Source: Candidatus Rifleibacteriota bacterium (GTDB lineage Bacteria; Riflebacteria; Ozemobacteria; Ozemobacterales; Ozemobacteraceae). Taken from it: 5,196 nt of DNA. The stretch's first letter is position 1. The number at the start of each line of letters is the position of its first letter. Positions 1 to 4,875 of this stretch are shown here, in pieces. The notes under the pieces were generated by a model. The model made no database searches. It had not been told where the DNA came from and was given only the letters and a program-made list of their open reading frames with translations. The position numbers and the translations under genes are program-made. Location: NCBI GenBank assembly GCA_017526725.1, contig JAFXRA010000250.1, forward strand, positions 1 to 5,196, given 5' to 3'.

Positions 1-1397
1 AAGGCATGTCGGCCACCATGGGTTTTGAAAAGATAGCTCACCTTACCCATGAAATGGAAAATCTTCTTGATAAACTCAGAAATAATCAGTTAGCTGTCAC
101 ACCACCTGTTATTGATTTAATTTTTGAAACATTTGATATTTTAAGAACTCTAGTTGAAGATAGTATCAATCAAACAGAATCAACTGTTGACCTCTCTGAA
201 ATATCCGGCAAGCTTTCAGCGATGGCAAATGGGCAAGTTCCGGCAGCAGCAGCACCAGCTGCACCAGCAGTCCAAGCTCCTCCTCCAGTAGCTACCCCAG
301 CAAGAAACCCTGCTGCGGCAGCATCAGCTAGTAATGCCAATATCTCTGAATTTGGTCTTTCAGAATTAGAATTATCTGGTTTACATGAAGCCAAAGACAG
401 TGGGAAACACGTAATTCTTCTTAAGGTTTCTTTAGTAGCAGACTGTCTATTAAAAGGCCCTCGCGTATTTATGGTAATGCGTGCCATAGAAGAATGTCAG
501 GCAGAAATAACAAAATCTCTTCCAGATGTTAAAGACCTAGAAAACGAAAAATTTGACAGATCTTTTAAGATGATTCTGGTTTCTGCTCAAAGCAGCCAGG
601 ATGTTAAAGGCGCTATTGAAGGCATATCCGAAATAGAATCAGTAGAAACTATAGAACTAAGTTCCAATGATTTTAATGAAGGACCAGCTCCTGCACCTAT
701 TTCAACACCTCAGCCAGTCTATACACCTCCGGCTCCATCTGCTCCTCCGGTGGCAGCAGCTCCGCCGCCACAACCAGTAGCAGTAGCCCATGCGGCTCCT
801 CCACAACCTGCTTATGCTCCGGCAGCGGCGACTCCTGTTTCAGTTCCTACAGCTCCGGCACAGCCAGCTATAGCTCAGCCGACCCCACCGCCGCCTCAAG
901 CTGTTCAGCAACAAGCTGCTGAAGAATCTGAAGAAAAAGAAGAAAAAGAAGTAATAGGTATTACACAACTTATTACCTTTATGCTTGCTGGAGAAACCTA
1001 CGCTTTAGAAATACAGCAGGTTGAAACTATTATCAATTTAACAAATATTACAAGAGTTCCTAAGGCACCATCTCACATAGACGGTGTTATCAATCTCCGC
1101 GGTGAAATCATTCCTGTTATCAACACTAGAAGAAGACTTAAATTGTCTGAGGGAGAAAGATCTCCTTTAAATCAGATTATTATTCTATCTTTTGACGAAG
1201 AAAAAGTTAAAGCAGGCTTTTTGGTTGACAGTGTAAAAGAAGTTATACGTTTGCCAGAAACCTCTATAGAACCGCCTACAAGAGTAAGCGAAAGTGTTGA
1301 TATAGAATATTTACGTGGTGTGGGTAAAATAGACAACAATATTATTATTCTTCTTAATGCACACAGAATAGTTTTTGATAATCCAAAAGAAGAATAA
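1..1397 (+). CDS. Kinase-less CheA-like protein (HPt remnant - P2 - CheW), 5' end outside window
   Basis: Chemotaxis phosphorelay protein, 463 residues from the first in-window ATG (base 6). That ATG is probably internal: codon 3-5 gives Gly and bases 1-2 fit Lys, so the read is KGMSATMGF, matching the HPt consensus H-x-x-K-G. The phospho-acceptor His codon should lie about ten bases before the window. Residues 1-62 are later HPt helices. Residues 78-107 are a Pro/Ala linker. Residues 116-219 resemble the CheY/CheB-binding P2 domain (LKGPRVFMVMRAIEE, then ISEIESVE). Residues 224-305 are a second Pro/Ala/Gln linker, 306-315 an acidic EESEEKEEKE patch, and 317-460 a CheW/P5 SH3-like domain with the hallmark INLRGEIIPVI (362-372). 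Ordinary CheA places P3 dimerisation and P4 ATPase between P2 and P5. Neither is present, and no N, G1 or G2 box is seen. Architecture is secure; role as a phosphate-accepting, receptor-coupled adaptor is inferred. It converges on the HEAT-repeat gene with no spacer. Confidence 0.9.
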   Translation, partial: GMSATMGFEKIAHLTHEMENLLDKLRNNQLAVTPPVIDLIFETFDILRTLVEDSINQTESTVDLSEISGKLSAMANGQVPAAAAPAAPAVQAPPPVATPARNPAAAASASNANISEFGLSELELSGLHEAKDSGKHVILLKVSLVADCLLKGPRVFMVMRAIEECQAEITKSLPDVKDLENEKFDRSFKMILVSAQSSQDVKGAIEGISEIESVETIELSSNDFNEGPAPAPISTPQPVYTPPAPSAPPVAAAPPPQPVAVAHAAPPQPAYAPAAATPVSVPTAPAQPAIAQPTPPPPQAVQQQAAEESEEKEEKEVIGITQLITFMLAGETYALEIQQVETIINLTNITRVPKAPSHIDGVINLRGEIIPVINTRRRLKLSEGERSPLNQIIILSFDEEKVKAGFLVDSVKEVIRLPETSIEPPTRVSESVDIEYLRGVGKIDNNIIILLNAHRIVFDNPKEE

Positions 1398-2615
1398 TTA
1401 TTGAAGTTGCTTTGTTTTCAGAGCTACTAATATACGTGCAGCAGAATTCCTGACCATATCGTTTTCATCTTCTGCTGCCTCTTGAGCAAAAGTTTTCAAT
1501 TCTCTGCTATTTAGCTTAGCAAGAGCCTCAAGAGCATTTAATCTGTTAAACCAGACATCATCTTTTAATAAACGTCTAAGAGCAAATTCAGCCTGCGGGA
1601 AGCCCAAATCACCTACTGCATCTATAGCATAAAACAGACTGTTTCTATCTTTTAAAACTTCGGTCAGAGGTTCAACAAATTTTTCGTTTTTAAGCAGCCC
1701 CATTGCCCTGACAAGATTACTTTTCATCTGTTTTTGGGCTGTTTTTAAAGCATTAATAAGCAAATCAGGGTTCTTATTTCCAACTTGTGAAAGACTCTTT
1801 ACTGCTGCCCCTCTAACAAGAACATGACTATCGTCAAGAGCTTTTAATAAAGGAGGAATAGCATTTACATTATTAGAAACTCCAAGGGCTGTAACTATAT
1901 GCTTTCTCAAGAACCATTCAGGAGTTTCAAGAGCCTTGGATAAAGCAGCAACAGCTTCGTCAGTTCCAATTCTGCCTAGACCGTCGATACAGTAGACTCC
2001 CTTTTCATCTGGATACTTTGTGTATTCTTCTATTAATAGCTTTTCAGAACGTTCATCAGCTACAAAAGAAAAATAATCTAAAAGCCACATCTGTCTTTCA
2101 GACTTTAATTTGGCATACTTTTCCAAAAAAATAGGAACAAGTTCCTTAGAATATGCCGCCAGATATTTAATGCTTTTCGACAGAAGAACTTCATCTTCAA
2201 AAGTAAGATAGAAAGTTGCCAAGGTATCAACAACAGGCTTAGAAGACGGCATCAAAGAAATAGCTTTTATAGCCGCCAGAACTAATTCTGAATACTCTTT
2301 CTTTAAAGCCGCTTTTAAAGCATCTAATGCCTTGCTGTAACGCAGTTCCCCAATAATATTCGCTATTGGAATAAACAACTTCGGTCTTTTAACATCAAGA
2401 GCGTTAGTTAGATATGCAGCCCCGTTCTCCTTTAAATTCTCAACAAACAGCTTTGTAACATTCTGTTTATCTATTACAGTGCCAGACTCTAATACAGAAG
2501 TTAACGCCTTAAGCTTATCTTCTGTTAAAGGTTCAAGTTCAGGCAAGATTTCCTGAATAAATGAATCTGGTTTAGTTAAAGCAGTTTCAAGAATTAAAGG
2601 GAAATTTTCTGACAT
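1398..2615 (-). CDS. HEAT-repeat (PBS-lyase type) protein
   Basis: A 405-residue alpha-solenoid protein with no signal peptide or membrane segment, so probably cytoplasmic. From about residue 75 to the end it is built of paired helices of ~30 residues. Typical HEAT/PBS-lyase signatures are VYCIDGLGRIGTDEAVAAL (207-225), FLRKHIVTALG (235-245), VLVRGAAVKSLSQVG (265-279), FYAIDAVGDLG (328-338) and WFNRLNALEALAKLNS (355-370). The last repeat has MVRNSAARILVAL (387-399). The N-terminal ~70 residues are helical but less repeat-like. Such solenoids usually serve as protein-binding scaffolds; the ligand cannot be read from sequence. The ATG follows the upstream gene's TAA by one base and no Shine-Dalgarno is visible, so translation probably depends on reinitiation from that gene. 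The stop directly abuts the stop of the opposing CheA-like gene. No catalytic motif is seen. Confidence 0.9.
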   Translation of the reverse strand: MSENFPLILETALTKPDSFIQEILPELEPLTEDKLKALTSVLESGTVIDKQNVTKLFVENLKENGAAYLTNALDVKRPKLFIPIANIIGELRYSKALDALKAALKKEYSELVLAAIKAISLMPSSKPVVDTLATFYLTFEDEVLLSKSIKYLAAYSKELVPIFLEKYAKLKSERQMWLLDYFSFVADERSEKLLIEEYTKYPDEKGVYCIDGLGRIGTDEAVAALSKALETPEWFLRKHIVTALGVSNNVNAIPPLLKALDDSHVLVRGAAVKSLSQVGNKNPDLLINALKTAQKQMKSNLVRAMGLLKNEKFVEPLTEVLKDRNSLFYAIDAVGDLGFPQAEFALRRLLKDDVWFNRLNALEALAKLNSRELKTFAQEAAEDENDMVRNSAARILVALKTKQLQ

Positions 2616-2616
2616 A

Positions 2617-3030
2617 TTAATTTAATTTTGAAGTTGGAATAGAACTGGGTTCGTATTTTTCTACTGCAAAAATTTCTCTGCTGATTACTTCATTATTTAC
2701 TACAAATTCAAAAACATACTGACCGGCTTTTGGGAAAGCAAAGTTAGTCAGCACTATCATAGAACGGGAAACAACACCCTGCTGAGCAGCAATATTAGCT
2801 GTTGGGTGAACAGAATTCATTTTTACGCCGTCAGGTGGAATTATATTTAAAGTAACGTTGATGTTTTCCTTAACTTCGCCCCATTCAATGAACAAGCATA
2901 GTTTCGGGAAAACCAACGGAAAATCCTGAACCAACAATTTAGTTCCAAGAATACCCATCAAACTTACGCGGCCGCCAACTTCCTGACGTATGTCTTCACA
3001 AAAAAGAACACATTTATAATTTACTGACAT
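2617..3030 (-). CDS. Small beta-rich protein, resembles DUF6941 family
   Basis: A 137-residue protein with no signal peptide or membrane helix and no known enzymatic motif. Visible features are an N-terminal YKCVLFCEDIRQE segment (5-17), then GGRVSLMGILG (19-29), a Pro-flanked strand FPLVFPKLCLFIEW (37-50), IIPPDGVKM (63-71) and a final pair of strands around FAFPKAGQYVFEFVVNNEV (97-115). Alternating hydrophobic residues and the late GxYxFxF motif suggest a compact beta sandwich. The 'C-E/D-D-x-R-x-E ... L-x-G-I ... P-x-G' layout matches my memory of the uncharacterised DUF6941 family, but I could not check this. It is the first gene of a two-gene unit with the HEAT-repeat gene, one base apart, so a shared job is likely. 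The start is supported by a GAGG ten bases upstream. Function unknown. Confidence 0.85.
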   Translation of the reverse strand: MSVNYKCVLFCEDIRQEVGGRVSLMGILGTKLLVQDFPLVFPKLCLFIEWGEVKENINVTLNIIPPDGVKMNSVHPTANIAAQQGVVSRSMIVLTNFAFPKAGQYVFEFVVNNEVISREIFAVEKYEPSSIPTSKLN

Positions 3031-3040
3031 TTATTTAATA

Positions 3041-3044
3041 CCTC
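3041..3044 (-). promoter_or_regulatory. Probable ribosome binding site of the DUF6941-like gene
   Basis: The minus strand reads GAGG, then ten bases, then the ATG at 3030. The spacing is slightly long but this is the only purine-rich match, and it supports the chosen start. The final G of this GAGG is the base pairing with the first base of the neighbouring palindromic repeat, so the repeat forms part of the site. CTCG (3055-3052) and CGAG (3045-3042) on the minus strand could pair and mask it. Confidence 0.5.
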
Positions 3045-3078
3045 GTCATTGCGAGCCTCTGTAAGAGGCGTGGCAATC
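3044..3078. repeat. Dispersed palindromic repeat, copy 1
   Basis: A 35-base element starting CGTCATTGCGAG and ending GGCGTGGCAATC. It can fold as an outer stem ATTGC (3048-3052) with GCAAT (3073-3077), a GA/GTG internal loop, and a perfect inner stem GCCTCT (3055-3060) with AGAGGC (3064-3069) around a GTA loop. Copy 2 at 3264-3297 has the same outer parts in the same orientation but a different inner stem. Elements of this CGTCATTGCGAG...GGCAATC form recur in intergenic DNA of several bacterial phyla; that is from memory. It lies in the likely leader of the DUF6941-like gene. Confidence 0.85.
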
Positions 3079-3089
3079 CATAAAATCAA

Positions 3090-3110
3090 ATTATAAAATT
3101 AACTAGTTAA
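3090..3110 (-). promoter_or_regulatory. Candidate promoter and operator-like palindrome for the DUF6941-HEAT unit
   Basis: On the minus strand there is an exact TATAAT at 3095-3090, which would place the RNA start near 3083 and give a leader of about 50 bases ending at the ATG at 3030. Three bases upstream of it lies a perfect 12-base palindrome, TTAACTAGTTAA (3099-3110), where a regulator could sit in the spacer. No good -35 box is visible; an AT dinucleotide run occupies 3111-3120. AT-rich DNA gives TATAAT matches by chance, so this is tentative. Confidence 0.4.
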
Positions 3111-3164
3111 ATATATATATCAGATTTTAGAGATTAATTCTATAGTTTTTAGAGAAGAGTTATA

Positions 3165-3203
3165 AGAGTTGGAAGGGTTGGAAGAGTCGGAAGTGGTGTT
3201 GGA
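3165..3203 (+). repeat. Degenerate 9-base purine-rich tandem repeat
   Basis: Three 9-base units in a row, AGAGTTGGA, AGGGTTGGA and AGAGTCGGA (3165-3191), are followed by a longer related unit ending GTTGGA (3203). The strand is strongly purine-biased and carries spaced GG pairs. It runs directly into the left member of the inverted GCGGACAGT pair. No function is evident. Confidence 0.65.
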
Positions 3204-3263
3204 ACAGAAAAGCGGACAGTTGCTTGCTCAACCTTATTCTCCTCCGCGGAACCACAAGTTATA

Positions 3264-3297
3264 CGTCATTGCGAGTCGACTTGTCGGCGTGGCAATC
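3264..3297. repeat. Dispersed palindromic repeat, copy 2
   Basis: It shares its first twelve bases (CGTCATTGCGAG) and last twelve bases (GGCGTGGCAATC) with copy 1 and keeps the ATTGC/GCAAT outer stem (3268-3272 with 3292-3296) and the GA/GTG internal loop. The inner stem is different in sequence but still paired: GTCGA (3275-3279) with TCGGC (3284-3288), one T-G wobble, loop CTTG. Preserved pairing with changed bases argues for selection on, or replication through, a folded form. Confidence 0.85.
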
Positions 3298-3312
3298 AAT
3301 ACACTCTTTTGT

Positions 3313-3391
3313 AGTCTACCCATTGTCATAAACGTATAGCTTTCAGGGCTAAAGCCCATACGCTATACTTTTTATGACAAATGTGTAGACT
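3313..3391. repeat. Long compound inverted repeat (~79 bases)
   Basis: The left arm (3313-3340) contains AGTCTAC, TTGTCATAAA and GTATAGC. The right arm (3362-3391) contains GCTATAC, TTTATGACAA and GTAGACT, pairing throughout with only small bulges. Between the arms is a second hairpin, GGGC (3346-3349) TAAA GCCC (3354-3357). The result is one long stem capped by a small GC hairpin. Neither side has a T tract, so it is not a standard terminator. No clear target-site duplication is seen, so a miniature transposable element is possible but unproven. Confidence 0.8.
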
Positions 3392-3436
3392 TCCCTAATC
3401 TCTTATCTCTAAATTAAGGTTTCGCGTCTACTGTCC

Positions 3437-3460
3437 GCTCTGTTGCTCTGTTGCTCTAAT
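3437..3460 (+). repeat. 8-base pyrimidine-rich tandem repeat
   Basis: GCTCTGTT occurs twice exactly (3437-3444, 3445-3452) and a third time diverged as GCTCTAAT (3453-3460). CTCT-rich degenerate units continue to about 3475, where the C-run array starts. The first unit overlaps the right arm of the inverted GCGGACAGT pair. It is likely slippage-prone DNA without coding role. Confidence 0.65.
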
Positions 3461-3475
3461 CTCTCAATTCTCATT

Positions 3476-3500
3476 CCCCTATACCCTATACCCTACACCC
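3476..3500 (-). other. G-quadruplex motif downstream of ruvX (GGGTATA array)
   Basis: The plus strand carries four C runs (3476-3479, 3484-3486, 3491-3493, 3498-3500) separated by four-base gaps TATA, TATA and TACA. The minus strand therefore has four G runs of three or four with four-base loops, meeting the usual G3N1-7 definition. The 7-base period GGGTATA resembles a telomere repeat in form only. It lies 8 bases past the ruvX stop, in RNA reading out of ruvX, where a folded structure could stall polymerase or protect the 3' end. The motif is seen; the effect is inferred. Confidence 0.6.
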
Positions 3501-3502
3501 TC

Positions 3503-3519
3503 GCCAAGCTAAGCTTGGC
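3503..3519. repeat. Palindrome spanning the ruvX stop codon
   Basis: GCCAAGCT and AGCTTGGC form perfect 8-base arms around a single A, covering the last codons and TAG stop of ruvX. In RNA the middle must open into a small loop, leaving about a 6-7 base stem. No T run follows on either strand, so it is not a classical intrinsic terminator, though with the G-run array just beyond it may help define the ruvX mRNA end. Confidence 0.6.
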
Positions 3520-3937
3520 TCAGTTCTCTCTGTATTCTTCTCTGGTCGAGGTAGCCTCTAAGTATAATAGAAGCAGCAACCGCATCTATTACGTTTTTGC
3601 GGTTTTCTCTGCGCATACCAGCTTCTATAAGAGAAGTTTCAGCAATCTTAGAAGTAAACTTTTCATCAACAAACTCGATTGGAAGACTGATTTTCTTTTC
3701 AAGCTCATTTTTGAAGAATCTGGCTCTTTCGCAGGATTCTCGCTCTTTGCCATCGAATGAAACTGGCAGACCAATTACAACAGCTTCAACTTCTTCGTTA
3801 TTAATAATCTTAACGACTTCGTCAACTGCTGTTCTGCCAGCTTTGACAACAGAATGAGGAGTTGCAGCTATTTCCAATCTATCACAAGTAGCTACGCCAA
3901 TACGTTTCTGACCAACATCTAATGCAAGTATTTTCAT
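3509..3937 (-). CDS. ruvX: RuvX/YqgF, putative pre-16S rRNA nuclease / Holliday junction resolvase-like
   Basis: A 142-residue protein of the usual YqgF length with an RNase H-like fold. In this family it is linked to trimming the 5' end of 16S rRNA precursor, and by fold to Holliday junction resolution. The N-terminal strand MKILALDVGQKRIGVA carries the first acidic catalytic residue (D7) and the GxxRIG turn. VVIGLPVSFDGKE (53-65) is the conserved GLP...DG motif. FVDEKFTS (89-96) is the second acidic site, with Lys where DER-type members have Arg. VIDAVAASIILRGYLDQRR (116-134) supplies D118 and the family's C-terminal tail. All expected acidic residues are present, so it should be active. 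The start is fixed by the conserved MKILALD; AGAGAG seven bases upstream of the ATG is a modest binding site. It lies 50 bases downstream of the AT-rich membrane gene and past alaS, its common neighbour in other genomes. Confidence 0.95.
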   Translation of the reverse strand: MKILALDVGQKRIGVATCDRLEIAATPHSVVKAGRTAVDEVVKIINNEEVEAVVIGLPVSFDGKERESCERARFFKNELEKKISLPIEFVDEKFTSKIAETSLIEAGMRRENRKNVIDAVAASIILRGYLDQRRIQRELSQA

Positions 3938-3940
3938 TTT

Positions 3941-3959
3941 ATCTCTCTTTTTAATTATA
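3941..3959 (-). promoter_or_regulatory. Weak candidate -10 box and ribosome site before ruvX
   Basis: In the 50-base gap before ruvX the minus strand has TATAAT (3959-3954) and, nearer the ATG, AGAGAG (3946-3941 region). The box would allow ruvX its own transcript with a very short leader. No -35 match is visible and the gap is nearly all A and T, so cotranscription with the upstream gene is equally possible. Confidence 0.25.
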
Positions 3960-3987
3960 ATAAACTACTTTACCTAGAAATCATTTA

Positions 3988-4806
3988 TTAGCTTTCTTTG
4001 TAAAATTTGCCGTTTTCCATGAAAGCCTTTTGTATTTTATTCATTTCGGAAATTACGTATTTATAAGTATTCGGATTTAGTATTTTACCAGCTAGAATAA
4101 TAATACAGTTTTGGTGACCACAAATTATGTAGTCTCTGTCAACAAAGCTCATAAAAGTTTTTCTGACCTTTTTATCAAAGAGATCTCTTACTAAAACATT
4201 TTCATTACTTGCTAACCACCAGGCATCAGAAAATTCCTTATCTTCAACAAAATCAATATCTTCGGTTTCTTCTATTTTTAATAATTCGGATGCTCTTTTT
4301 TCTAATGTTTCTTTTGTTAAATTAAAATGCGGTAGATTAAAACTATTATTGTAACAAACGCAAAGGGTTGTGAATTGTTTATATTTGTTTTCTGAGTCAT
4401 TATTTCCATATAATGAATTATAATCCGAATAAAATCCATCAACAGCTTTTTTACCATGTCTAATAGACCATTCCAAGTCTCCTATATAAATTTTACAACC
4501 ATCTTCATTTTCTATCTCTAGAACATTTCTAAATTTTGGATCAAAAAAATAGCAAAGAGAATCTATTTTCTCTATATCTTTGATAGCCTGATTAAAGCTT
4601 TCTTTATAATTGGCTCCTATAGATTGAGCTATTGCAGAAACAGCTTTAGGATTATTAAAGTTATTACTATATTTCCTTTTGTTTGCTAACCCTTTTCTAT
4701 TTGTTTTTGCTATTATAAAATACAATATTAAAAATATAACAATAACTAAAGAAATAATATTCACAAGAGGGAAATCTGTATTCTGTCTGGTATAATGATT
4801 TTTCAT
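3988..4806 (-). CDS. AT-rich gene for a one-pass membrane-anchored protein of unknown function
   Basis: A 272-residue protein I cannot assign to a named family. Residues 13-33 form one hydrophobic helix (FPLVNIISLVIVIFLILYFII region) with no signal-peptidase site, followed by a basic stretch (K34, R37, K38, K43-K45), which favours a cytoplasmic soluble domain. The C-terminal half has LPHFNL (158-163), DIDF (183-186), EFSDAWWL (191-198) and VLVRDLF (204-210). This LPxFxL ... DIDF ... FSxxxxL ... VRxLF order is one I remember from many uncharacterised membrane-anchored bacterial proteins, so the domain is probably old and not orphan. No catalytic motif is visible. Sampled rows have about 24% G+C against about 39% in neighbouring ruvX and HEAT genes, suggesting transfer or relaxed constraint. 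An in-frame TAG four codons upstream limits the start; no Shine-Dalgarno is seen before the ATG. Confidence 0.8.
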   Translation of the reverse strand: MKNHYTRQNTDFPLVNIISLVIVIFLILYFIIAKTNRKGLANKRKYSNNFNNPKAVSAIAQSIGANYKESFNQAIKDIEKIDSLCYFFDPKFRNVLEIENEDGCKIYIGDLEWSIRHGKKAVDGFYSDYNSLYGNNDSENKYKQFTTLCVCYNNSFNLPHFNLTKETLEKRASELLKIEETEDIDFVEDKEFSDAWWLASNENVLVRDLFDKKVRKTFMSFVDRDYIICGHQNCIIILAGKILNPNTYKYVISEMNKIQKAFMENGKFYKES

Positions 4807-4835
4807 ATGAATGATCTAGTAATACCCCCAAAATT

Positions 4836-4864
4836 AAAAAAGGCTCGTTATTACGAGCCTTTTT
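4836..4864 (-). terminator. Intrinsic terminator after alaS
   Basis: A perfect 8-base stem, AGGCTCGT (4841-4848) with ACGAGCCT (4853-4860), loop TATT, is flanked by A's at 4836-4840 and T's at 4861-4864. On the minus strand the hairpin starts 15 bases past the alaS stop and is followed by TTTTT, a classic intrinsic terminator. The flanking A/T runs could make it work in both directions. It separates alaS from the AT-rich gene, which therefore needs its own promoter; none is obvious in the 29 bases left. Confidence 0.9.
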
Positions 4865-4875
4865 ATATTCTTAAA

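Larger units (their letters stand above)
3203..3444. repeat. Inverted pair AACAG-AGCGGACAGT bracketing ~210 bases
   Basis: The left arm, AACAG (3203-3207), three A's, then AGCGGACAGT (3211-3220), is matched by the right arm ACTGTCCGCT CTGTT (3430-3444). The right arm's complement is AACAG plus AGCGGACAGT without the three A's. The arms enclose palindromic repeat copy 2 and the long compound hairpin. On each side the outward flank is a purine-rich short tandem array when read toward the arm. A ten-base perfect match at this distance could be chance, but the matching flank style makes common origin plausible. Confidence 0.55.
3031..3508. other. Repeat-rich non-coding region
   Basis: No convincing gene lies in these 478 bases between the DUF6941-like gene and ruvX. 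Instead they hold a run of distinct repeat structures, each annotated separately: two copies of a palindromic element, a 9-base purine-rich tandem patch, an inverted GCGGACAGT pair, a long compound hairpin, an 8-base pyrimidine-rich tandem patch, a G-quadruplex motif and a palindrome at the ruvX stop. I see no tRNA, no intrinsic terminator with a T tract, and no transposase remnant. It is the only long gene-free stretch in the window. Confidence 0.8.

Noticed and set aside
6..8. ATG at base 6 as the true start of the CheA-like gene
   Set aside because: The frame is open to the window edge and the preceding Gly (and likely Lys) match the HPt H-x-x-K-G motif, so this Met is internal.
170..487. 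Minus-strand reading frame of 105 codons opposite the CheA-like gene
   Set aside because: It lies wholly antisense to a well-supported coding region, and its Ala/Gly-rich part simply mirrors the Pro/Ala linker codons. No family resemblance.
3044..3297. Possible CRISPR array from the repeated CGTCATTGCGAG units
   Set aside because: Only two copies, 220 bases apart, with variable centres and no regular spacers or cas genes.
3313..3391. Long hairpin as an intrinsic terminator for ruvX
   Set aside because: No T tract follows on either strand and it sits over 100 bases past the ruvX stop.
3203..3444. Possible integron attC site or complete insertion sequence
   Set aside because: No RYYYAAC/GTTRRRY core pair with the right layout, no transposase or integrase reading frame, and no clear target-site duplication.
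3443..3857. Two plus-strand reading frames (3443-3760 and 3597-3857)
   Set aside because: Both overlap ruvX on the opposite strand and have low-complexity Ser/Phe/Leu-rich products with no recognisable domain; they are shadows of ruvX.
4807..4835. Promoter for the AT-rich gene (TATTAC at 4824-4819 on the minus strand)
   Set aside because: The hexamer is a poor match, and the matching -35 position falls inside the terminator hairpin with no resemblance to TTGACA.
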